From: M269 sp964640795 | Lineage (GTDB): Bacteria > Pseudomonadota > Gammaproteobacteria > Enterobacterales > Alteromonadaceae | DNA length: 64,000 nucleotides | Direction: 5' to 3' | Assembly (NCBI GenBank): GCA_964640795.1 | Contig: CAZXIN010000026.1 | Span: 1 to 64,000, forward strand | Notes under the pieces: model-generated | What the model was told of the DNA's origin: nothing | The model's database searches: none | Seen by the model: only the letters and a program-made list of their open reading frames with translations | Made by a program: the position numbers and the translations under genes | Shown: positions 53,491 through 62,562 of the stretch, piece by piece | Position numbering within the stretch: the first letter of the stretch is position 1 | Layout: each line of letters begins with the position of its first letter

Positions 53491-54573
53491 CTATGACTCA
53501 GCAACTTCTTTTTCTTCTGGTTTGACCGCGTTATCCGACCAAGCATTAATCAACGCTTTTACTAATGTTGCTAGAGGTATTGCAAAAAATACGCCCCAGA
53601 ATCCCCATAAGCTACCAAAAAACAATACGGCAATAATGATATAAACAGGGTGTAAGCTAACAGCTTCAGAAAATAGCAAAGGGACTAATAGGTTGCCATC
53701 TAATGCCTGTATGATCCCGTAAGCAATGACAATATAGTAGAAATTAGGTGACACCCCCCATTGAAACAAAGCAACAGCTAATACCGGTAATGTCACCACA
53801 GCAGCACCAATAAAAGGAATCAGTACAGAGAAACCAACGAGAACCCCCAACAACAATGCATATCGCAAATCCATCAGCACAAAAGTGATACCGGAAACAC
53901 CCCCAACAATAATGATCTCGATAACTTTTCCACGAATATAATTCATGATCTGAATATTCATTTCAGAACCAACTTGTTTTATCAAACGTCTGCGCCTTGG
54001 CAAAAGCACTTTAAAGTTTTGAAGTAATTCCCCTTTATCCTTTAACATAAAGAAAACCATTAAAGGCACTAAAATGAGATAAATAAGCAACGCTGCTAGA
54101 TCAATTAACGAACTCACAGAAGCCGATATAACTTGCTCTCCAACCTCAACAACTCGGTCATTAACACCTGAAAACATTTTTTCAACTTCTTCACCACGAA
54201 TGTAATCCGGGTACTTATCAGGCAATGTCATCACCCAGTTTTGTCCTTGTTCCCAGATCTCGGGTAACTCCCTCATAAAATTAATACCTTGTTGCCATAC
54301 TGCTGGTAATAAGCCAACAACCACCAGCACCGACAATGAAGCAAAACCAACCAAAACCAAAGTACTCGCATAGCTTCTAGAGATACCAAAGTTGGCCATC
54401 CGAGCGACTGGCCAGTCCAACAAATAAGCAATAGCTACCGCTACGAAAACAGGGGTTAGCATTTTCCCCCAAAAAATTAAAAACACAGAGACAAGGAACA
54501 ATAGAATCAACAGCATGGATGAGTCAGGATCTGAAAACTTTCGTTGATACCAATGGCCAAGTACGTTAATCAT
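53491..54573 (-). CDS. perM: AI-2E/PerM family membrane transporter
   Basis: 360 residues with about eight membrane helices in the UPF0118/AI-2E_transport layout: N-terminal pair (LLILLFLVSVFLIFWGK), a soluble middle (about 100-150) and C-terminal helices ending FGSLWGFWGVFFAIPLATLV, the family signature. The name AI-2 exporter is not a safe functional call; E. coli PerM (YfgO) sits beside bepA, as here. The start is coupled to the TusA-like gene: AGGA overlaps that gene's stop codon. Confidence 0.85.
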   Translation of the reverse strand: MINVLGHWYQRKFSDPDSSMLLILLFLVSVFLIFWGKMLTPVFVAVAIAYLLDWPVARMANFGISRSYASTLVLVGFASLSVLVVVGLLPAVWQQGINFMRELPEIWEQGQNWVMTLPDKYPDYIRGEEVEKMFSGVNDRVVEVGEQVISASVSSLIDLAALLIYLILVPLMVFFMLKDKGELLQNFKVLLPRRRRLIKQVGSEMNIQIMNYIRGKVIEIIIVGGVSGITFVLMDLRYALLLGVLVGFSVLIPFIGAAVVTLPVLAVALFQWGVSPNFYYIVIAYGIIQALDGNLLVPLLFSEAVSLHPVYIIIAVLFFGSLWGFWGVFFAIPLATLVKALINAWSDNAVKPEEKEVAES

Positions 54574-54581
54574 TGATTTTC

Positions 54582-54821
54582 CTATGATTTAATAAGAGTA
54601 AGAGTATGGATCATCTCTTCTTTCTTTGACGCCTCTATGACAAAAGAAGAGGTTGCCAAAAAATTGAATATGTCCTGATTATTATGTTTTGTATTTAACG
54701 TAACGTTAATGCAATGTCCTTTTTTAAGCGATGATAAGCCTATTTTTAGTTCAATCAGAGATCTAGGACATTTAAATTGAGTTAAATCCACGCTAGCTAC
54801 TGGTGCTTTTTGAGTACTCAC
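54582..54821 (-). CDS. TusA-like sulfurtransferase family protein
   Basis: 79 residues, the SirA/TusA/YeeD fold, with the single motif cysteine Cys18 in FKCPRSLIELK. The usual CPxP has become CPRS, so the second proline is lost. TusA proteins relay persulfide sulfur for tRNA thiolation or other sulfur transfers; the relaxed motif makes the exact role uncertain. GTG start. It forms a two-gene unit with perM (8-base gap). Confidence 0.8.
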   Translation of the reverse strand: MSTQKAPVASVDLTQFKCPRSLIELKIGLSSLKKGHCINVTLNTKHNNQDIFNFLATSSFVIEASKKEEMIHTLTLIKS

Positions 54822-55135
54822 TGCTTACGCTTATTATTCCGTCAAAAATTGCTAGGCCGGATGATATAACGACTAACGCCATGATCCAAACAACAAACAC
54901 CTCTATATCGAATAAATAGTGCAGAAAAACACAAAGGTATGTGTTGATATAAGTAATTCGAGCCACAATGATAGTAATCTAAGCTTTTAGATTTCAAAAC
55001 GAGCTTTGCAGTAACAATGTAGGCGAAGTTGTAACAAGTTGATAAAAATGGAACTTTTACGAAAGATATTTACTCCTACATCTTACTTATTAACGTATAA
55101 TCAAGATTCATCAAAGAGCGAGCAACATACTTAAA
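54822..55135. other. Intergenic region upstream of bepA
   Basis: 314 bases, divergent between the TusA-like gene and bepA. Apart from the sigma-E-like promoter near its right end I see no gene or structured RNA. Confidence 0.5.
55050..55078 (+). promoter_or_regulatory. Sigma-E (RpoE)-like promoter of bepA
   Basis: GGAACTT (55050-55056) followed after 17 bases by TCCTA (55074-55078). The -35 is a perfect match to the RpoE GGAACTT; the -10 differs from TCTGA. The start would lie about 50 bases before the bepA ATG. bepA belongs to the sigma-E regulon in E. coli, which supports the call. Confidence 0.55.
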
Positions 55136-56587
55136 ATGCGTTTTTTCCTTTTTCTCTTTGCCATCAGTTTGAGTATTGTGAGTCATGCTCAAGTTTCTTC
55201 AGGCAACAATAAAAATCAACTCCCCGATATTGGCGTCGTTGCTGCGGGTTCTATTAGTATTGATAAAGAGCTGTTGATTGGCGATGCTTTAATGAGGCAA
55301 CTAAGAGGGCAAGCACCTATAGTTAATGACCCCCTGCTTGAAGAATACATACAAGACTTGGGAAATCGTATCGTTGCTAACTCAGAAAACGTAAAATTCC
55401 CTTTTAACTTTTTCTTAATTAATAGCCAAGACATTAACGCTTTTGCATTTTTTGGCGGTAACGTTGGCGTGCATACAGAGCTTATTGTAAGAGCGAAAAC
55501 TGAAAGTGAGTTGGCGTCCGTCCTTGCACACGAAGTAGCTCACGTCACACAAAGACACATCGCTCGTCGCATTGAGGCGCAGCAGAGATTCTCTCCAATT
55601 CAAATTGCAACGACATTAGCAGGTATTGTGTTAGGTGTAGCGACAGGAAGTGCAGACGTTGCATTAGCAGGCGTTAGTGCATCCGGCGCCGCTGCCCAGC
55701 AAAATAGCATCAATTATACACGTAGCAATGAGCAAGAAGCTGACCGAATTGGTATTCAGGTTATGGCTAAGGCGGGGTTCGATCCTAATGGTGCAACAGA
55801 CTTTTTCGGAATATTAGCAGAGCAAACACGATTCAGGTCGGTTCCTCCGCAGTTTTTGTTAACACACCCATTACCTGAAGCTCGTGTATCTGAAGCAAGA
55901 GCCAGAGCATCAGCTCTCCCACCGGTTTATGCACCACCCAATATCAATTTTCATCTAACTAAAATGAGGGTTCTTGCGCGTTACTATAGAAACCCTGAAG
56001 ACAATATCAAACTATTCAAACGACAGCTTGATAGTAAAGAGTACATATTCAAAGAAGCTCACGAGTATGGATTAGCTCTGGCTTACTTGGCTAATGAACA
56101 AGCAGATGAAGCAGATAAAATCATTACAAAGCTTCTTAAGAACGATCCCGAAAATCTGTACTATCTTGATGCGGAAACTGACATATCGATTTCTCTCAAT
56201 AAATTTGAAGACGCATTCGATTCACTATCTAAACAAGCAGAAAACAGACCACGTAATAGGGTCATTACACTTAATCTGGCCAACCTTGCTATCGAAAACA
56301 AAAACTACGAGAAAGCAATAGAGCTTCTTAAAGACTATCTGCTTATAAACCCTGATCACCTGCTCTCTTATCAATTGTTATCGTCCGCCTATAGCGGAAG
56401 TCAGAGATTTTTGGAAATGCACCAAACCCAAGCTGAGATTTACGCTTTGTTATTGGCTTACCCAAGAGCAATTGACGAACTACAACATGCTTACAACTTT
56501 GCAAAATTACAAAACATCGAGAAACAACGTATCAGAGCGCGCATCGATCAATTTAGAGAAGCACAAAGAAGATTAGAGACATTGTAA
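55136..56587 (+). CDS. bepA: Periplasmic M48 metalloprotease/chaperone BepA
   Basis: Quality-control factor for outer-membrane proteins, notably LptD, that also degrades stalled substrates. 483 residues, the same size as E. coli BepA. Signal peptide (RFFLFLFAISLSIVSHAQ), zinc motif HEVAH (His132, Glu133, His136), third ligand in SNEQEADRIG, then a TPR region (about 290-480). Preceded by a sigma-E-like promoter, and near bamC and perM in an envelope-biogenesis neighbourhood. Confidence 0.95.
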   Translation: MRFFLFLFAISLSIVSHAQVSSGNNKNQLPDIGVVAAGSISIDKELLIGDALMRQLRGQAPIVNDPLLEEYIQDLGNRIVANSENVKFPFNFFLINSQDINAFAFFGGNVGVHTELIVRAKTESELASVLAHEVAHVTQRHIARRIEAQQRFSPIQIATTLAGIVLGVATGSADVALAGVSASGAAAQQNSINYTRSNEQEADRIGIQVMAKAGFDPNGATDFFGILAEQTRFRSVPPQFLLTHPLPEARVSEARARASALPPVYAPPNINFHLTKMRVLARYYRNPEDNIKLFKRQLDSKEYIFKEAHEYGLALAYLANEQADEADKIITKLLKNDPENLYYLDAETDISISLNKFEDAFDSLSKQAENRPRNRVITLNLANLAIENKNYEKAIELLKDYLLINPDHLLSYQLLSSAYSGSQRFLEMHQTQAEIYALLLAYPRAIDELQHAYNFAKLQNIEKQRIRARIDQFREAQRRLETL

Positions 56588-56713
56588 TCGAACTCTTTCC
56601 GATGTTTTAAATTTTGCCTTTACAGCAGCTTATGATTGAGTTTTGTTCAACGCCTTACATCACCATTTAAAACCACTTAACATGGGGGCTCATCTGTTGG
56701 ACAAGAAGCAATC

Positions 56714-58366
56714 ATGCGTAACATTACACTACCTTTAGTTATCATCACTTGCCTAGCAAGCTTTACATCATTTTCCGCTCGCACAATAGAAGCACACGCT
56801 CAGATTGTTCTCTCTGACATCAATGTCGTTGATGTCAAAAAAGGAGAGGTTCAATTTAATAAAGATGTCGTTATTACCAATAACAAAATCACAGCGATAA
56901 GGCCCCATAGTCCATCAGCAAATGAAGCCAAAGGTACAATTCGTAGTCATGGCAAATACCTGCTACCCGGTTTATGGGATATGCACACACATATTCGTTC
57001 CTACACAGCGCAAGACAACCTGCCCATGTTCATCGCCAACGGCATTACAGGGATTCGTGATCTAGGTATTACTAATCATGAATTGATAAAACAATGGAAG
57101 CAACAAATCAACGCTCATGAACTTATTGGACCGCGTGTTGTTTCTTCTGCAGTTATTATAGAAGGTGCCTCGCCACGCTTTCCGAGCTCGCTGTCAATTA
57201 GCAGAGCTGATCAAGTAAAACCGGAAATTGACAAATTAGTCGCACAAGGTGCAGAAATCATTAAGCTATTTCAAAACATTCCCGCCGATGTCTTCACCCA
57301 AATAGTTAACTACGCACATGAAAAAGGGCTTAAAACGTCCGGACATACGCCAACTGGATGGTCACAAATTCAGGCAGCTGACATTAAATTGGACTCAATT
57401 GAGCATCTATTTGGTATCAGCAATACCTTTCAAGCATACGACACCTACAAATTTAGTGAAGCTGAAATGGATAGACTGGCTCACGTCCTGAAGCAAAACA
57501 ACACCTTTCAATCACCCACAATAGTTGGTTATAAATACAGAGAAAAGCTCTACCGTGTTGCCCTCGACCCAACTAAAAACGATGCAACTTTCGAACATGC
57601 CGAAGAATATAAGTATACCCCAGCCTATTTTAAAGCTTGGTGGAAAGGCATCAAAGATCGTGCGCTCACCAACATTGATATAAGTGAGTTCGAAAATCAG
57701 CAAAAGCAATTTAAATTCCATCAAACAATACTCACCGAATTAAGTCAGCACGGTGTAAAGATGCTTGCTGGAACAGACACACCAAATCCGTATTTAGTTC
57801 TTGGTAGCAGCCTACATGACGAATTGTTACTCTACGTTGAATCTGGTATGAGTACGCTAGAGGCACTGCGAAGTGCGACTTTGTATCCAGGTGAATATTT
57901 CGGTAAAGAAGCATTGATAGGTCAAGTAAAAGTAGGTAGCTATGCTGACCTTGTGATACTTAACCATAACCCTCTAGACGATATTAGGCATACACGCAGC
58001 ATCGACAAAGTCATCACAAACGGTCATATCTACAATCATAAAGACCTTAGCAAGATAAAAGAGCGACAATTGGTTTTGCTAGCTAACCTTTCACCTCGCG
58101 ACTTTGATCAATATATCTATATGGATGTTAGACGTAATGGCTTAAAAGCTGTTCAAGAAAAATACCCTATGCTAAATAAACCCATTAAAGGTGGTGGTGT
58201 TGCAACGCAGGATTATGACGTTAATCCGGAACATCTATTACGCTTATCTAAGTCGCTTGATAGTGGCTTACAGAAAAAGCAAGCTAAGCTAGCGTTAGAA
58301 TGGAACTCACTGATGTTCCCAAACCATCAAGCAACACAAGATGCTCTAAAAGCTTTGCAAAAATGA
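56714..58366 (+). CDS. Secreted amidohydrolase-family protein
   Basis: 550 residues with a signal peptide (RNITLPLVIITCLASFTSFSA). The metal-binding HxH is His91 and His93 in GLWDMHTHIRS. Later ligands are in LKTSGHTP and DSIEHLFG, and the catalytic Asp is in MLAGTDTPNP. The C-terminal GSYADLVILNHNPL closes the amidohydrolase fold. It belongs to the imidazolonepropionase-like/prolidase-like branch but is not a close copy of the amidohydrolase at 34-35.6 kb. The about 90-residue C-terminal extension beyond the usual fold has no recognised domain. Substrate unknown. Confidence 0.85.
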   Translation: MRNITLPLVIITCLASFTSFSARTIEAHAQIVLSDINVVDVKKGEVQFNKDVVITNNKITAIRPHSPSANEAKGTIRSHGKYLLPGLWDMHTHIRSYTAQDNLPMFIANGITGIRDLGITNHELIKQWKQQINAHELIGPRVVSSAVIIEGASPRFPSSLSISRADQVKPEIDKLVAQGAEIIKLFQNIPADVFTQIVNYAHEKGLKTSGHTPTGWSQIQAADIKLDSIEHLFGISNTFQAYDTYKFSEAEMDRLAHVLKQNNTFQSPTIVGYKYREKLYRVALDPTKNDATFEHAEEYKYTPAYFKAWWKGIKDRALTNIDISEFENQQKQFKFHQTILTELSQHGVKMLAGTDTPNPYLVLGSSLHDELLLYVESGMSTLEALRSATLYPGEYFGKEALIGQVKVGSYADLVILNHNPLDDIRHTRSIDKVITNGHIYNHKDLSKIKERQLVLLANLSPRDFDQYIYMDVRRNGLKAVQEKYPMLNKPIKGGGVATQDYDVNPEHLLRLSKSLDSGLQKKQAKLALEWNSLMFPNHQATQDALKALQK

Positions 58367-58379
58367 CTTATTGCCTTGT

Positions 58380-58856
58380 TTATTGAGCTGCAGCTTTTGA
58401 GACAGCATTAAGTAACGACACAGCTGTTTGCTTGCCTAATATTGTCTCAACATGTTCACCGTTAGGAGAAATTAAATAAGTGGCAGGTAATTGCTTAGGT
58501 TTAATGCCCGGTAAGTTTGCAGCATATTTTTGCTCCACTAACTTAAACTGAATACCATATTTATGCTTTATATCGACAAGAGATTGCTTGGGCATCTCAT
58601 CATAGCTAACCGCCATCAGTTGAATATTTCTATTCTTAACTTGTAAGTCCAATGTGTTCAGCTCAGGAATTTCTTCCAAACAGGGTGCACACCATTCAGC
58701 AAAGTGATTGATTATCAACCACTGTCCTTCCAGCTCGCTTAATGTCCATTTTCTATTATCTAATGTTTTAAAGTCATATTGTGTAGCGCTAAAAACAGCG
58801 ACGCCGACAATAAGAGACAATAGAGCGACAACAATTGGAAGAAGCTTTTTAAACAA
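58380..58856 (-). CDS. TlpA-type periplasmic thiol-disulfide reductase
   Basis: 158 residues. The N-terminal hydrophobic segment (about 4-24) anchors or exports it. The thioredoxin fold has active-site Cys56 and Cys59 in EWCAPCLEEIPEL and the cis-Pro in KQLPATYLI. It likely reduces disulfides in envelope proteins, for example in cytochrome c maturation. The start codon is TTG with AAGGA 6 bases upstream; no competing ATG gives a full signal segment. Converges with the preceding amidohydrolase gene. Confidence 0.88.
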   Translation of the reverse strand: MFKKLLPIVVALLSLIVGVAVFSATQYDFKTLDNRKWTLSELEGQWLIINHFAEWCAPCLEEIPELNTLDLQVKNRNIQLMAVSYDEMPKQSLVDIKHKYGIQFKLVEQKYAANLPGIKPKQLPATYLISPNGEHVETILGKQTAVSLLNAVSKAAAQ

Positions 58857-59185
58857 AAATATTCCTTAGGGTTCATTCAAACTTAAATCAACAGACTAAA
58901 ACATTGGCCAGTTTAAAAACACCGCTATGCCCTGCCATTTCACTGAATTTTTTAATTTACAAGATTCAGATATTAACGCTTTTTTGTCAATCAACAGAGG
59001 GAATATTTAGACATATCCTACTATGAATATACCCCAATAGAGGCTTTGGCATTAATTGCCTTCAACTTGACACTTTATGTCCTTTACTCTCTTCGGCCTA
59101 ATGATTATTTTCCAACTATCTCAAAAGAGGAATGCCACTTCATACCCCTACTACATATTGTGGCATGTGCATACAAGGTATCAAA
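58857..59185. other. Divergent region between the TlpA-like and DUF1800 genes
   Basis: About 330 bases. The TlpA-like gene's ribosome site is at the left edge and an AAGG for the DUF1800 gene is at the right. A TTGACA at 59067-59072 has no fitting -10 downstream. I see nothing else. Confidence 0.5.
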
Positions 59186-62100
59186 ATGGCTATCGTTAAG
59201 TTTTCATTTCGTGTTTGGTGGGTACTATTTTCATTCATTTACGTCACATATTCTCAGGCCAACAACATACCTGTTGCAGCAGGCGATCACGTACTGGCAG
59301 TTGCTGGTCAACCTGTAAAGCTGACGTTCAAGACTCTATTGAGTAATGACCTTGATGACGACAATGATCAATTATTTGTTCGCATTGTAGACGACTGGGA
59401 GAACGGCTTTGCCGAAGTCGACTGGCAGACAGAGAGCATTACATTCACACCAGAAAACAACACAATTAATACAGCACGATTCACCTATGGTGTAGCCGAC
59501 CAAGCCAATAGCAACGATTACACGAGAATGAGCTTTGCAGAGGTGAGTATAGAGTTCAGAGAAACAACTCAACAAGAAAATAACCCTATTGCCAATACAG
59601 ACAACTTTACAGTTAGTGCGAATACACCTTTATTAATCTCTATCTCCGAACTTTTTGCCAACGACTATGATCCTAATGGTGATGCACTCCATTTGATATT
59701 GGTAGATGACTGGATTGGAGGTAACCTGCAATTTGACTTAAACAAAGGAACAATGGTCTATACACCCGAAAGTGACTTCGTGTCGGGAAGTTTTACCTAC
59801 GCTATTGCAGATCAACCGGAAAGTAATGACTTTAGCACCATGGGCTTTGGTATCGTCAATATTATTAAAGCAGCATCTCCCCCAATCCCGTCAGAAGAGT
59901 CAGACCTTGGCGATGCACCTTACGCATCAGATGATCACCTCACGTTTGGTTTGGTAACCCCGTTAGTAATAGAAACAAGCCACTTAAAGCTTAATGATGG
60001 CGATCCTGAAAATATGCCTATTTACGTAACTTACGTTGATGATGCGACTAATGGCAGCGTCAGCCTTAATAGGGATTCAAGAACAGTAATGTTTGTTCCT
60101 AAAGAAGGCGAAACTACCGGAAGTTTTATTTATGGTGTTTCAGATGATGCACAGAACAACGACTTTTCAAGGATGGGCTTTGCTAAGGTTAACTTAGCCT
60201 TTGGCGATATTCTCTCAACCAATCAACTGCCAACTGGGGTTGATGATGAGCTTATAGGCTTGCAAAATACACCGTTAAACATTCCATTTAGTACACTACT
60301 TGAAAACGATACAGACAGCGACAGCAGTCAACTTTTCATTGCAGAAATCACAGATGTCCGTCATGGACAAGCGGCGTTAGATACAACTAACAATATAATA
60401 AGCTTTATCCCTGATGAAGATTTCATTGGCGAAGCATCATTTAGCTACTTTGTTTCAGATTTAATTAATGACACCGAACTGACACGTGCGAGTTTAGCCA
60501 ATGTCAAAATCACGATCGAACCTCACGACTTATCAACAAATCAACGTCCTGAAGCAAGAGACGATAACTTTGAAGGCATACAAGGTGAGCCTATTTCAAT
60601 CAATGTATCTGATTTGCTAGTCAACGATACTGATCCAGAAGACGACACTTTATATCTACTCGATTTATCAGAAAGCGTGAATGGTGTCGCCGATCTTAAT
60701 CTGGACTCTGGTGTTATTACATTTGTTCCAGAGGCAGAAGCGTCTGAGGCAAGTTTTAATTACGGTATTTCCGACATTCAAAACACACAAGATACAGACC
60801 GCATTGTATACGCCCAAGTGACCATTAGGTTTATCAGTGTTCAAACACCTCCTGATTCAACCGGTGCATTTGGCAATCAAAATTCGACTAACCGGTTTCT
60901 GACTCAAACGACTTTCGGCCCAACTAAAATTGATATCCAACAACTCACGGGGACATCTGCCTCAGAGTGGTTTCTAGCAGAGCTCAATAAACCCGCAAGT
61001 TTGGTGCTACCTATTGTTGATAACTTTCGTGCTCAGGTCACTGACAATCCGTTATTAGCCTTTAGGGCTGACATATCTTATCGATTCGCTTTTATGAAAA
61101 ACGCTATCGCTGGTGACGATCAGCTCAGGCAGCGAGTCGCCTTTGCTCTTTCACAAATACTAGTCACATCGGATAGAGACGTTTTTTTGGAAAATCGCCC
61201 TCGAAGCCTTGCCGCTTATCAAGATTTGCTCATCAATCACGCATTAGGTAACTACCGCGATTTATTGGGACATGTAACCTATTCACCGGCTATGGGAGCT
61301 TACTTAACCTACGCCGGCAATAGAAAAGGCGACCCTGAAACAGGTAGAACGCCTGACGAAAACTATGCCAGAGAAATAATGCAATTATTCACTATAGGTG
61401 TTAGCGAGTTAGATCAAAACGGCGAAGAAATCATTGATCCATCAGGCAGGAGTATAGAAGCCTACTCAAATAGAGATGTCACCGGATTAGCAAGAGTATT
61501 TACCGGATTATATTACGCCACACCGAATTTCGGTGATCCTTTGCAAGATCCCATGATTGAAATTACACCAATGGTAAGGTTTGACGCATTCCATTCTGAC
61601 TTAGAAAAGCAATTCTTAGGCACCGTTATTCCAGCAAACACGGGAGCTGAAGAAAGTATAGATATCGCATTAGATACACTCGTCAATCACCCTAACACCG
61701 CTCCTTTCATCGGAAGACAATTAATACAGCGTTTAGTCATGAGCCACCCTTCAGCCGACTACGTCCATCGAGTTGCGACAGCCTTTTCCATCGGTCAATA
61801 CGAACTACCTAACGGCGTCATTGTCGGAGACGGGCGCAGAGGCGATTTATCCGCAACAGTTGCTAGTATCATTTTTGATAGAGAAGCGCGCTCAGAAATT
61901 GACATTAACCGAGATAGCTATGGAAAAGTACGTGAACCTATTGTTCGGGTAACTCACTGGGCGAGAGCTTTCGACGCTGAAAACGTCACGCCTGAATTCA
62001 GCATTGCTTTATGGAACACTTCACAACTATTAAGTCAACAAGCCTACAACTCACCATCAGTATTTAACTTTTTTCGACCTGGCTATATCGCTCCTGGATC

Positions 62101-62488
62101 TAGCACAGGTCAAGCAGGCATTAATGCTCCAGAGTTGCAAGTAACCAACGCTTCAACTGTCCCAGGTTACGCCAATTTCATAGGATTCTTAATTGCACAG
62201 AATTTACAAACCCAAAGCGCTAGTGACGTGGGCACGGAGCAGCAAGTTCAAAACACCTTCCGAGCTAACTACAGTCAAGAACTTGATCTTGCGCATTCTC
62301 CAGCAGCGCTTATTGATGCTTTGGATAACCTCCTCACTGCCGGAGCTATGTCAGAAGAAACCAGATCACAGATTGTTCGCGCTATACAAAATATCCCTGT
62401 AGAGGCAGAAAATAACGGACTAACACAGCGAGTATACACAGCAATATATATGGTAATGACATCACCAGATTACATTGTCCAACGCTAG
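59186..62488 (+). CDS. DUF1800 protein with five N-terminal Ig/cadherin-like (tandem-95) repeats
   Basis: 1100 residues, exported (signal in VKFSFRVWWVLFSFIYVTYSQA). Five repeats of about 100 residues begin near 25, 133, 240, 345 and 451. Each shows a DD..., N-D-x-D and F-x-Y-x-V/I-S/A-D pattern, as in cadherin-like/VCBS-type domains that often bind calcium. DUF1800 follows (about 569-1090), beginning NRFLTQTTFGPT and with EIMQLFTIGV. DUF1800 proteins are of unknown function and usually lie beside DUF1501 genes, as here. AAGG 7-8 bases before ATG 59186 is preferred over the upstream ATG 59132. Confidence 0.88.
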   Translation: MAIVKFSFRVWWVLFSFIYVTYSQANNIPVAAGDHVLAVAGQPVKLTFKTLLSNDLDDDNDQLFVRIVDDWENGFAEVDWQTESITFTPENNTINTARFTYGVADQANSNDYTRMSFAEVSIEFRETTQQENNPIANTDNFTVSANTPLLISISELFANDYDPNGDALHLILVDDWIGGNLQFDLNKGTMVYTPESDFVSGSFTYAIADQPESNDFSTMGFGIVNIIKAASPPIPSEESDLGDAPYASDDHLTFGLVTPLVIETSHLKLNDGDPENMPIYVTYVDDATNGSVSLNRDSRTVMFVPKEGETTGSFIYGVSDDAQNNDFSRMGFAKVNLAFGDILSTNQLPTGVDDELIGLQNTPLNIPFSTLLENDTDSDSSQLFIAEITDVRHGQAALDTTNNIISFIPDEDFIGEASFSYFVSDLINDTELTRASLANVKITIEPHDLSTNQRPEARDDNFEGIQGEPISINVSDLLVNDTDPEDDTLYLLDLSESVNGVADLNLDSGVITFVPEAEASEASFNYGISDIQNTQDTDRIVYAQVTIRFISVQTPPDSTGAFGNQNSTNRFLTQTTFGPTKIDIQQLTGTSASEWFLAELNKPASLVLPIVDNFRAQVTDNPLLAFRADISYRFAFMKNAIAGDDQLRQRVAFALSQILVTSDRDVFLENRPRSLAAYQDLLINHALGNYRDLLGHVTYSPAMGAYLTYAGNRKGDPETGRTPDENYAREIMQLFTIGVSELDQNGEEIIDPSGRSIEAYSNRDVTGLARVFTGLYYATPNFGDPLQDPMIEITPMVRFDAFHSDLEKQFLGTVIPANTGAEESIDIALDTLVNHPNTAPFIGRQLIQRLVMSHPSADYVHRVATAFSIGQYELPNGVIVGDGRRGDLSATVASIIFDREARSEIDINRDSYGKVREPIVRVTHWARAFDAENVTPEFSIALWNTSQLLSQQAYNSPSVFNFFRPGYIAPGSSTGQAGINAPELQVTNASTVPGYANFIGFLIAQNLQTQSASDVGTEQQVQNTFRANYSQELDLAHSPAALIDALDNLLTAGAMSEETRSQIVRAIQNIPVEAENNGLTQRVYTAIYMVMTSPDYIVQR

Positions 62489-62562
62489 CTTTTTAAGTAT
62501 TGAAATATGATTCAAACAGTACGTTGTGTTAGTGCATCATTGATTAATCGGAGAGTATCAAA

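Noticed and set aside
59046..59318. 90-codon plus-strand frame overlapping the DUF1800 start
   Set aside because: It overlaps the signal peptide coding region in another frame and resembles no protein family.
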